From assembly GCA_026770615.1 (NCBI GenBank), contig MU631311.1, forward strand, positions 46,858 to 57,029: a stretch of 10,172 nt of DNA, given 5' to 3'. This DNA is from Pavlovales sp. CCMP2436 (taxonomy: Eukaryota > Haptophyta > Pavlovophyceae > Pavlovales). The translations under genes were made by a program, and so were the position numbers. The notes beneath the pieces are model-generated. The model did no database searches and was not told where the DNA came from. It worked only from the letters and a program-made list of their open reading frames with translations. Of the stretch, positions 1-7,635 are shown in pieces; within the stretch, counting starts at the first letter, position 1, and the number at the start of each line of letters is the position of its first letter.

Positions 1-133
1 GTGATGGGCCTTCAGCGCACAAGCGCAGCTGGAGGTACCTGCGGGCACGGCGGATTCACTTGCGAGAGTGACGTCGTTATGAACCGACGATGACGGGTCT
101 CGAGCGGAAAAAATTATAATTTTAGAACGCCGT
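1..133. other. Left flank, no gene recognised
   Basis: I see no convincing coding region, RNA gene or repeat match to the rest of the window here. The only local feature is a short AT-rich patch near 110-125 in otherwise GC-rich DNA. On the minus strand this is the sequence just downstream of the leftmost (TA)n tail, so it may be the target into which the array first inserted. Confidence 0.5.
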
Positions 134-204
134 TTATATATATATTAGCGGCTCAGCATGGTTCAACAGGTGTTGCTCAGTCACTGGCTTGTTCGACGTC
201 AGGT
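134..204 (-). repeat. Conserved (TA)n-edged tail, copy 1 (partial)
   Basis: A (TA)n tract at about 134-147 is followed by a block beginning tagcggctcagcatgg that matches the tails at 754 and 10033. The match holds to about 200-204 and then stops, so only about 55 bases of the roughly 150-bp tail are shared. Read on the minus strand, this is the last part of a retroelement 3' end followed by its (TA)n tail. The early loss of similarity could mean 5' truncation of this copy, or a different element sharing only the terminal block. Confidence 0.7.
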
Positions 205-330
205 TGAGGTCGAGCGATCGACCCAAACCCTCATGCACCAGCACTCACACCAAAGGGTGTGAGTGTGTGCGCCCCGGTCCCCACGCCCTGCCTCGGCCGC
301 GCCTCGGCCGCCGCAGCCCTGCCGTGGCGG
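205..330. other. GC-rich spacer inside the leftmost unit
   Basis: No coding region can be supported. The stretch is rich in GGCCG-type motifs near 295-330 and contains one perfect hairpin (242-265). A 13-base string, gtgcgccccggtc, is shared with the outer element's 3' untranslated region near 988-1000. This hints that the two units may share more than the tail, but the match is short and in low-complexity context. Confidence 0.4.
242..265. repeat. Perfect 10-bp inverted repeat with 4-base loop
   Basis: cactcacacc (242-251) and ggtgtgagtg (256-265) are exact reverse complements around the loop aaag. Either transcribed strand would form a stable stem-loop. It has no T-run after it, so I do not call it a terminator. 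Confidence 0.75.
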
Positions 331-740
331 CCGCAGGAAGCAGCATCGTCTTCGTAGCCTTGATAGCCTTGAGCGGCGTCTCCGTGTGCGGCCCGTCGCC
401 GCGCGCAGCAGCGCCCACCGCAAGCGCGCGACGCACATCCAATTGAGTACCCGAGCGAGACGGGTGGTCGAGAGGTGCCAGCGAGTACCTCAAGTGGACA
501 GCATCGCGCCGCTGCGAGCGCGCACACTGCGGTGGCCGCAGGAAGCAGCATCGTCGTCATAGCTTTGGTAGCCTTGAGCGGCGTCTCCGCGTGCGGCCCG
601 CCGCCGCGCGCAGCAGCGCCCACCGCAGCGCGCGACGCACATCCACTTGAGGACCCGAGCAAGACGGGTGGTCGAGAGGTGCCAGCGAGTACCTCGAGTG
701 GACAGCATCGCGCCGCTGCGAGCGCACACACTGCGGTGGC
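331..740 (-). repeat. Two tandem 205-bp repeats
   Basis: The block starting ccgcaggaagcagcatcgtc at 331 recurs at 536, giving two copies of about 205 bp with a few substitutions and at least one single-base indel (caccgcaagcg versus caccgcagcg). The second copy ends where the (TA)n of the next tail begins, near 741. Read on the minus strand, the array is therefore the exact 5' start of the leftmost unit. That placement resembles the monomer arrays some LINEs use as 5' promoters; this is analogy only. Long open frames cross the repeats, but the period is not a multiple of three and the translation is an Ala/Arg/Cys-rich GC artefact, so I do not call a gene. Confidence 0.85.
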
Positions 741-907
741 TTATATATATATTAGCGGCTCAGCATGGTTCAACAGGTGTTGTTCAGTCACTGACTTGGT
801 CGACGTCAGACGTTAGTCCTGGCAGTAGGGATGGTGGTGGTAGAGGTGAGGTTGGTGGTGAACTCGTAGCAATTGCCACAGGCTCCCCCCCCTTTCCCCC
901 CCCCACA
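741..907 (-). repeat. Conserved (TA)n-edged tail, copy 2 (3' end of the outer element)
   Basis: A short (TA)n (741-753) is followed by a block running from tagcggctcagcatgg to a poly-C run near 886-906. The block aligns almost base for base with 10033-10172; by eye I count about six substitutions in roughly 140 positions. On the minus strand it lies downstream of the outer element's stop codon at 1205-1207. It is therefore read as the end of that element's 3' untranslated region with a TA microsatellite tail. Microsatellite 3' tails are common in several non-LTR retrotransposon clades. An alternative is an independent plus-strand SINE-like repeat with a poly-C tail. Confidence 0.75.
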
Positions 908-1204
908 CACAACGCTCACGTCCATTTAGGTGCGTGTGCCCTGTCCGCCGCGGCCGCCGCGGCCGCCGCGGATACCGCGGCCGAGGCGTGCGCCCCGGTC
1001 GGCATTGTGGCTGCGCCAGTTGTCGTCACGGTACGCGCCGTCCGCGTGCGCAGAGGCGTCCTCGGGCCCGTTTGCCGAGCGGCCGGTGCGCTGGAACCAA
1101 GGTGCACCCCGGGCACCAGCGGCCGCGCGCGCAGTCTGCGTGTGCAGCGAGCGCGCGCGGGCAAGGATGAGCCTGGCGTGGCCGCGCGATACGATCACTC
1201 CGAG
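908..1204 (-). other. 3' untranslated region of the outer element
   Basis: This lies between the probable stop codon (1205-1207) and the conserved tail. A 9-bp GC repeat (ccgccgcgg) occurs nearly three times at about 945-971, next to a CA-rich and poly-C stretch. Several frames are open only because the DNA is GC-rich; none gives a recognisable protein. Confidence 0.5.
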
Positions 1205-2640
1205 CTACTTGCGCATGAGCCCGAGAAGCGTGCTGCGCGCCTGCATTGTCGTCGGCGCGCTGAGCATGCCCATATACGTCTCCGCACCCACGCCAGCGAA
1301 GTTCTTGAGAAGGTTGTCGAGGCTCTTTGACTGCTCCCCGAAGCCGCCGGTCGCTATGCCGATGACGGGGGGAAGCCGTTGAGGCGCTGCTCCATCGGTC
1401 CCACCTGGCCTCTCGCGTGCAGAAAACCTCGCGGTTGGTCTGCTGGAGCTGCCTCCTGCGCTCAGCGTCGAGCTTGCCCGAGCGGTTCTCTACCGCGTGG
1501 CCGCGCGTCGGCGCGACCGCGTTGTAGTGCATCAGGCCGTAGTGGACCGTCTTCATCTCGACGATGTGACCAACGGCGGCCTGTCCATCAGGCTGGTCGA
1601 GCTCCACATAGACGTCGACTGTAGCCGCGCGCGAGCGGAGAAGCGCCTCCTCGGTCCGCATCGAACCGGGGTTCTGCCGCAGAACGGAGCCGAAAATCTC
1701 TGAGTTCTTCGCCTGGGCTTGGGTGCAGCCATACACGGTCGCAAAGCGCGCTACCGCCCTGACGACGGGGTCGTGCTGGAGCTTGGCGAAGTGGCCGCCC
1801 TGGAAATTGGTGGCTGCAACGAGCGTGTCGCCGTAGGGGTCGACGTGTGTGGTGTTGCGGCCGGAGACCTGGGGGAGTGGGCGCCCGACGAGGTGAGCGC
1901 ACGCGGGGCTCGGGAGGCCGAGGGCGCGTGCGGATATCTCGGTCCACTCGTCGTTGGGCACCTTGGCGAGACCGGCAGGGAGCACCGTGAAGACGATCAT
2001 GCTCTCGCGCGAGATGTTGCGGAAGAGCTGTATCTGGCGGTCTCCACGCGGCCGGTGCGCGAGCTGCTCACTTGGCGTCTCGTGCTCAATCTGCTGAAGG
2101 TCCGACGTGATGGCCGCCTGCAGGCCGGCGCCGTGCAGCCCCTTGCCGTGCAGGCCCATCTCCTCTGGGGGCACACGTAGCACGCGGAGCTCGCCCGTGT
2201 ACCCGGGTGGCACGCGAGCGCGCAGGGCGATGCCGGTCGCAATGATTGCCGCGCCGAGGCGTGAGTCGGAGTCACCGAACTTCCGCCAGCCCTGCGACCC
2301 GGGTGCGGCGAAGGAGTCACGCCCGATTCGCTCCGCGATCGACGGCTGCTCGAGGACGCCGTGCACCATCACTGTGCCCGTCGCGTCGTGCTGATCGAGG
2401 GAGGAGGTCGCTGCACGTGCCGCCGACGCGACGAAGGCGGCCGAGCGCGTCTCGGAGAGCGAGGGTAGGCCGAGGCCGGCCAGGCGCGTCGGTAGGTAGA
2501 GGCGCTTGTGCGCCAGCCAGTCGGTGGTCGGGTCGCAGCCAAGAGCCACAGACGCCTGCTTGAGGATGACGTTAAGTCGATGTTCTCGTCGGGGAAGCAG
2601 TGCTGAGCCCAATAGCCACTCTTGTAGTCGTCGAGTAGAC
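1205..2640 (-). pseudogene. Outer element ORF, C-terminal part: RT thumb/linker and candidate restriction-like endonuclease (broken)
   Basis: After the RT palm the protein continues in three successive frames. A short piece (LLDDYKSGYW) covers about 2640-2577, and the main piece about 2576-1423. The main piece contains LPTRLAGLGLPSLSE near 2495, the conserved segment that commonly follows the RT in such elements. It then has VDPYGD (about 1830), QHDPVVRAVARF (about 1775), and TVDVYVEL followed 18 residues later by VEMKTVH (D at 1614-1616, E at 1557-1559, K at 1551-1553). D-x18-E-x-K fits a PD-(D/E)XK nuclease, which in the R2-like group nicks the target DNA to prime reverse transcription. The Cys of the usual C-x-C zinc motif are not evident. 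The last segment (IATGGFGEQSKSLDNLLKNF) lies in another frame and ends at TAG 1205-1207. Breaks fall near 2640, 2577, 1423 (A/T run) and 1370 (G/C run). The RT-linked context is firm; the nuclease call is moderate. Confidence 0.68.
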
Positions 2641-3398
2641 TGTGATCGCCCACAGCGCCTGTTTGTGCTTCAGACCAAGCAGAGAGTTGATTTTCTGAGA
2701 GGTTCTGGTGATCTGATTGCACTTGGAGGCGAGGGTGAGGGCGACGAACTCTACCGAGCCGAGCGGGATGCCGCATATTTTGATGCCGAGGGCGATGGAG
2801 CCGTCGGCAGAGCACGCGAAGCTGAGGGGCACGCCGTACATGACGCGGACGCGATCGAGCTCAGCGGCATGGTCGGGGGAGATGTAGCTGACGGTCTTGA
2901 TCAGGTTGGCCTCGAGGCCCAGCTTCGCGTGCACCGAGGCCAGGAACCTGTCGACGGCCGGGAAGACGATGGCAGGCGTGCCGAGCGCAGTCACGTCGTC
3001 TGCACCAGCGCGCGCAGCCCCGCCACAACCAGCCTCAAGCTCGGCGTCTAGCACCCCAAGGGAGGCGCGGATTGCCATTGCAAATGCGATCATCCCCTCG
3101 ACAGAGCCCTGCTGCACCCCCTCCTCGCTGCAGAACGCAAGAATCTGCTCGAGGAACTCGCCGAAGCCGCCGAAGATCAGCGACTTGGGCGATAGGAGGG
3201 AGTGTAGCAGGCGGGCCATCGGTGCTGTCGTGGGGTTGTCGAGCACTTCGGCGAGCAAGCCGGCGCGAGTGACGGAGTTGAAGGCGTTTTTAAAGTCGAT
3301 GTTCACCGCGCAGAACTCGGGGTGGGCGTCGAGTAGCTCCCGTACCGCAAACACAAGCTTGGTGCCACCGCTCGGGACGAAGACTGCGAGCTGTGTAG
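2641..3398 (-). pseudogene. Outer element ORF, middle part: non-LTR reverse transcriptase palm
   Basis: This copies element RNA into DNA at the target site. Reading from the copia junction, QLAVFVPSGGTK is the segment before motif A. Motif A is NIDFKNAFNSV (catalytic Asp at 3295-3297; NAFN is typical of R2/NeSL-like RTs). Motif B is GVQQGSVEG (3094-3120), and motif C is GADDV, with the Asp pair at about 2995-3000. All three catalytic aspartates are present. The frame is open from 3398 to about 2641, after which a frame change is needed to reach the linker. The N-terminal RT fingers lie 5.7 kb away at 9141-9645 because the copia element split the gene at 3394-3398. The reading frame rejoins exactly when the insertion is disregarded. 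Confidence 0.85.
3394..3398. repeat. Target site duplication of the copia element (left copy)
   Basis: tgtag immediately precedes the left LTR and is repeated right after the other LTR at 9141-9145. A 5-bp duplication is the usual signature of Ty1/copia integrase. Confidence 0.9.
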
Positions 3399-3598
3399 TA
3401 TTGGTGTTACTCCGCACACGCGTCGTTCACTCGCGCCGTTGCCTGGCGCGCGAGGTGCTCAACGAGCAGCAAGCAGCTAAACTCGATGTACTCGTAAACT
3501 GATTAAAAAAAGGAAACGACTCAAGGTAATCAAATAGAACTGATAAGATCCTTTGTTGGTGTTTTGGCAGATGCTTGGTGTTTCGTCAGGTGCGAACA
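3399..3598 (-). repeat. Copia LTR (3' LTR on the minus strand)
   Basis: This 200-bp direct repeat matches 8951-9140. On the minus strand it starts tgttcgcacc next to the polypurine tract and ends caata next to the target site duplication. The last base pair of the expected TG...CA ends is changed here (CA to TA); the other LTR keeps CA. Over the well-aligned 145 or so positions I count about eight substitutions plus small indels. It also carries an extra copy of a roughly 24-bp segment (ggtgttttggcagatgct / ggtgtttcgtcaggtgcg) absent from the other LTR, and lacks about 12 bp near 3551. The two LTRs therefore differ in length. Confidence 0.9.
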
Positions 3599-3607
3599 CC
3601 CCCCCAC
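3599..3607 (-). other. Polypurine tract of the copia element
   Basis: On the minus strand gtggggggg abuts the first TG of the 3' LTR. A purine run at exactly this place is where plus-strand DNA synthesis starts in LTR retrotransposons. This placement also helps to fix the LTR edge at 3598. Confidence 0.65.
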
Positions 3608-3622
3608 GAACTCATCTCGCGC

Positions 3623-4179
3623 TCACTCATTGATGCCAGCGAACATGAGGACGCTTACATGACGTTGGAATACAGCTACCGGAGTATGCTTGGTGAAGAT
3701 GTCCGCGCAGTTGAGATCAGTGTGAACCTTAGACACTTTTACGATGCCGGTCTGCTGCGCCAGGCGGATGTAGTACCATCGCACCTCAATGTGTTTGCTG
3801 CGCTTATGGTGCACTGGATTCTCAACCAATTGAATCGTGCCCTGGTTGTCCTCGAAGACCTCGGTCGGGTTGGGGTCCTCGCGGCGAAGGAAGGCAACGA
3901 CGGTGCGGAGATAACTGATCTCGCGCGCGCACTCCGCGAGTGCGATATACTCACTCTCACACGTACTCAACGCGACGATCGACTGCAGGCAACTGTGCCA
4001 CGCGATCGGGGTGCCGTTGTACAACACAACGTACCCGCTCGTAGAACGGCGCCCCACCTCGTCCGCGGCCCAGTCAGCGTCAGCATAGGCAGACAGGCTC
4101 GGGTGTATGGGGTCACGCGCGTACCGAAAGAGCAGCCCAAACGACACGGTGCCGCTCAGATACCGCAGGACGCGCCGCG
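3623..4179 (-). pseudogene. Copia Pol: RNase H domain (C-terminal end)
   Basis: The domain degrades the RNA strand of the RNA-DNA hybrid during reverse transcription. The sequence shows SAYADADWAADEVGRRSTSG (first Asp at about 4079-4081), then ALSTCESEYIALAE (Glu at about 3950-3952) and FEDNQGT (Asp at about 3848-3850). It ends with the family's usual stretch HHKRSKHIEVRWYYIR and NCADIFTK. All acidic catalytic residues I can place are present. The frame is open from the TGA at 4679 down to the natural-looking stop TGA at 3623-3625, about 16 bp before the polypurine tract. This segment looks intact but depends on upstream frames that are interrupted. Confidence 0.93.
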
Positions 4180-5725
4180 CGGCCATCATGTCGCACACGC
4201 GGGGCACGGACATACGCCGCGCCAACATGTTGACCGCGTGCGCGAGGTCGAGCCGCGCCGTCGTACTTGCGTACATGGTCGCGCCGGTGATCTGCTGGTA
4301 AAGCTGTATGTCAGCTCGATTCAACAGCGTCTCGTCAGGCTCCTCTCCGCGATGCTCGTCCTTGCTCGCTCCGGGCGAGGAATCAGGGCGGCAGTCGGTC
4401 ATGCCGAAGCGCTCGAGCACGCCGCGCACCATGAAGATCCCGTCGGGCCGGCTCTCAAATTGCGCGCCCAAAAATCGCTCGAAGCTGGCCGCCATCTTGA
4501 TCTCAAAGTGAGGGCCAAGGGACGCCACTAGTTTCTTGACGGCGTCAGGATTCGAGGTCAGGTTGAGCACGATCCAGTCGTCCACAAAGACGCCGACAAT
4601 GAGGTACTCGCCCTTGCCGACTTCCTTGACGTAGATACAGGAAGCGGCGGCACAGACCTTGAAGCCACGTTCGAGTAGTCACCTCTCCTGCTCCTGGTGC
4701 CAGGACCGCCCTGACTGTCGCAATCCTGGTAGACCACGTTTGACCTCGCCCACGACCTTGAATCCAGGTGGTGCTGTGCGCTCAGGTGAGTAGTCCTCGG
4801 GCAGCGAGATGAAAACGTTGTCATCAATGAGATCGGCAGAGAGGTAGGCATCGCTCACATCGCCCGAGCTCAGGACGGTCACGGGCGACGGATGGTCTCG
4901 AAGCTGAGCACCCTTGAGCGACGCGCCAACGGCTACAAGGAGACGAACTTGTTCGCCGCGGATCGTCGGGGCGAACATCTGGTTTAAGTCGATGCCAGGC
5001 CTCTGCAAGTTGCTAAGCGCCACAGCGCGCGCCTTCCACTTGGTGACCTGCTCCTGCTCGTCAGTCTTGGGTTGAAACACCCACTGCATCGGGATGACGC
5101 GTTTGTTGCTCGGCACGATGGTCTCGCGCCAGGAGCCCTGCTCTCGGTGCATCTGCAGATGGTCCTGTGTGGACTGCCGCCACTCGGCTGCTTGCCGCGA
5201 CGCCATGGCCTGGCGGTAGTTGCGTGGCACACTGACTGCCTCTCCCTTGAAGTAAGCAGCGTTGCCAGCGCGCGCCGAGGTCGTTGCTGATCGTCGGGCC
5301 CGGTCACGCCGCTGCGGGTCGTACGCCAGGCTCATCAGTGGCTCGTTGTTCTGCTCTATGACGTCCTCTTGGCCGTCAACTTGCTCGTCTCGTTCTCGTT
5401 CTCGTTCTTGCTCGTCTTGTTGGTGCTCTTGCTCGTCTCGTACTCGTTGATCTCGGGTGTCAGGCGTGACAGGTGTTTCACGCATGACTGGCGTGCCAGG
5501 CGTGACAGACTTGCCAGGTGTGACAGACGGTGGTGTGGCAGAGGTTACAGGCAAAGACTGATGCAACCCCCCCTGAGCCTCTGGCTCCACCTCCTGCCAC
5601 AAATGGGGTGGGTGCATACCCGTTCGAAGCATCTCTCGCTCGTCGACTCGAATGTTGCGCGCTAGCACGACTGCGCCGTTGTCAAGCAGCACGACGTAGC
5701 CCATAGCGCGACGATGGGTGCCCTG
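4180..5725 (-). pseudogene. Copia Pol: reverse transcriptase, with in-frame TGA
   Basis: This DNA polymerase copies the element's RNA inside virus-like particles. In order I see: the end of the integrase region (GYVVLLDNGAVVLARNI); a low-complexity acidic/charged linker (about 5345-5550); the RT start with MQWVFQPKTDE, KWKARAVALS and LNQMFAPT (about 4960-5090); motif A GDVSDAYLSADL (Asp at 4859-4861); GLPGLRQSGRSW near 4710; and the catalytic FVDD box at about 4577-4588, replacing the usual YVDD. Then come GVLERFGM and the connection region YQQITGATMYASTTARLDLAHAVNMLARR. A TGA at 4679-4681 sits between LRQSGRSW and FVDD while the frame continues normally on both sides, so it is a simple nonsense change. 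Catalytic residues are otherwise kept. Confidence 0.93.
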
Positions 5726-6712
5726 TCATTGGATACCGTAGCCCGCGTAGACGAGCACGCGGCCTCGCTCAGCTGGCAGCCCGAACTTGCGTTGGCTGGC
5801 AGCCTCGGGCCCGAGTCGAAGGCGGGAACACGGAGCGCCAAACATCATGATGTGGCGGAGGCTCGGACGCACCCGGTAGAACAGCTCGTGCGGTGTGACA
5901 GCTCGGCCAGTGACCCGACGCAGCGCTGTTAGGTTCTTACAGATTGCCGTATGAAGCATCGCCCAGGGCCAAAACCGTGGACGCAGACCGGCCATCGCAA
6001 GACGCGCGCGCGTGCCTGCGACAAGCGACTTGACATTGGCCTCGGCGATGTCGTTGCTTGCAGGAGAGTGGGGATTGGTTGTGGCGGTGATCGTCAGCCC
6101 AGCCTTGAGCAAAGTCGCCTGCACGGCCTTGCTGTTGAACTCGCGCGCGCCATCGCAGTGCACGTATCGTATAGTCAGCTCGCCGCCAGTGAAGAAGTTG
6201 GCGCCCAAGGTCATGGCGTACTCGGCGATCAGGTTGACAAACTCGTCTCGGGATTTGCAGAAGAGGACCACGCGGTGGGAAGAGTACCCGTCAATGAAGA
6301 CGGCGCAGTGTTTGTAGCCCACCTTGTTGTTGTCCGCTGTCCACAGCACGTCCAGGTTGGAGGCGCTCATGAAGTCCACGTTGGTGACTTGCCCAGGATG
6401 CTCGCCTCGGTAGGGCGAGTAGGTGTGGGGTTCTCGTTGTTGTGTGGCCAACGACAGCGTCGTCAACGGCGCCATCTTCGACTCGCTAGACTGCATGTCG
6501 TCAGTCGCGCGACTCGTTCTCAAGAGCGTCCACCTGTCCGCTGTGCCCAAACGCAGCGACCACACCGCCATATATTGCGGAGAAGGCTCGGGTACGCCTC
6601 CACGCGGCGGCGTGGCCGCACCTAGTTTCCCGAGGCAGGCTGCGGAGATGGGCTGGGGCGCGGCTTGTTCTTTCTGCGCCTTGCGGCTGGAGGCAGCGCG
6701 GCTCGCGTGCGC
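5726..6712 (-). pseudogene. Copia Pol: integrase
   Basis: This inserts the cDNA into the genome. The catalytic core is clear: TNVDFMSA (Asp at about 6374-6376), HCDGAREF (Asp at 6152-6154) and SPASNDIAEANVKSL (Glu at 6041-6043), giving D-x36-E. After it come FWPWAMLHTAICKNL and TPHELFYRVRPSLRHIMMFG, the usual C-terminal landmarks. The N-terminal zinc-binding HHCC module is not seen: where the family has WH-x-RLGH the sequence reads VWSLRLGT, and the C-x2-C is replaced by Ser. The frame opens after a TAG at 6713-6715 and ends at a TGA at 5726-5728. Beyond that TGA the same frame continues into GYVVLLDNG, so both stops interrupt one polyprotein. Confidence 0.92.
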
Positions 6713-7635
6713 CTAAGTGGGTGTGGTGGGTGGTGTGTCCTGCGGGCCGGGCAAGCGCATACGCACCATACAGTCATTGTCGACTGCGATGCGCGGTCCG
6801 CCAAGCTTGCCGAAACAGATGTACGACTTGCCCGTCTCGAAGTGCAAGACAGCGCCGTCCTGCCTCAGTTTGCTGCCGCTGAGCAGCGAGGTAGTAGCGT
6901 CGGGCACCTCCCAGACTGGGAGCTCGAGCGAGTGCTCCTTGCCACTCCCGTCTGCGTCTGGGCAGAAATTGGTAGTGTAGCCGCTAGCGACGACCACCGA
7001 CGTGGAGCCGGTCTTGCCCCACTCCACCCGGCCGGTAGTCGGGAACTTGTCATTGAGGTAGCCCTTCTTGAAGACGTGCTGGCCATGACAGCCCGTGACC
7101 ACCATCACGCTCGTTGTCTCGTTGCCAAAGACGGTCTCGTTGCCACCGACGGCAGCGTGCGCGTACACGCTGTGGTCATAGCTCTCCATCGGGAAGGTGT
7201 GACGCTCCTCGTGAAAAGTGCGCATCATCATCTCGAGGGCACCGCTCCCAGGCTCGGTGGGGTACATGTACTCGTCCTGATCGGGAGTGTCCTGGACGAA
7301 CATCGTGCGCGCAGGACACCCTTTGCCAGAGCGGTTCGATCCGAGAGTGCCGACACGGAAACTGCCGGGCTCCTTGAGCGGGTGCGGGCAGCGGGTGGAG
7401 AGATGACCAGGGCCGAACTGGTCGCAGTTGTAGCACTTGAACCGTAGGCAGGTGAGGCGGTCGTGAACGAGGGCCTTGCCGGTCACACCGGCCTCCTTGC
7501 ACAGGTTGCAGACTCGCCAGTCCCAGCCACTGGCAGCACGCAGGATCGGTGCGCGGTGTTGTGTCGGCGCACGCGGGTGAGCATCGGGGCGTGGCTGCCA
7601 GGTTACCTTGCGCGGCGGCGGCGCGTACGCCGGCG
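6713..7635 (-). pseudogene. Copia nucleocapsid zinc knuckle and protease region
   Basis: A Cys-rich nucleocapsid module (CNLC at about 7499-7510, then CYNCDQFGPGHLSTRC at about 7388-7435) would bind element RNA. Its spacing is C-x2-C-x6-H-x4-C, longer than the standard C-x2-C-x4-H-x4-C. Next comes a protease-like segment around VMVVTGCHGQHVF (about 7070-7105). Copia proteases have V-D-S/T-G here, but this copy has Val (gtc, 7097-7099) where the catalytic Asp (gac) should be, so it is probably inactive. Downstream, LPVWEVPDATTSLLSGSKL fits the stretch before integrase. The frame is shared with integrase and RT and is closed by TAG at 6713-6715. Upstream, Gag is in another frame. Confidence 0.8.

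Noticed and set aside
231..731. Minus-strand open frame across the 205-bp repeats
   Set aside because: The repeat period is not a multiple of three and the protein looks like a GC-bias product. There is no motif to support it.
647..1330. Plus-strand open frame of 227 codons across the repeats and 3' UTR
   Set aside because: It is Ala/Arg-rich, spans repeat boundaries and (TA)n, and overlaps the outer element's C-terminus in antisense.
3575..4531. Long plus-strand open frame (318 codons)
   Set aside because: It lies opposite the RNase H/RT coding strand, where all motifs are on the minus strand. High GC opens antisense frames.
6665..7447. Plus-strand open frame of 260 codons
   Set aside because: It is antisense to the zinc knuckle and protease, with no recognisable domain.
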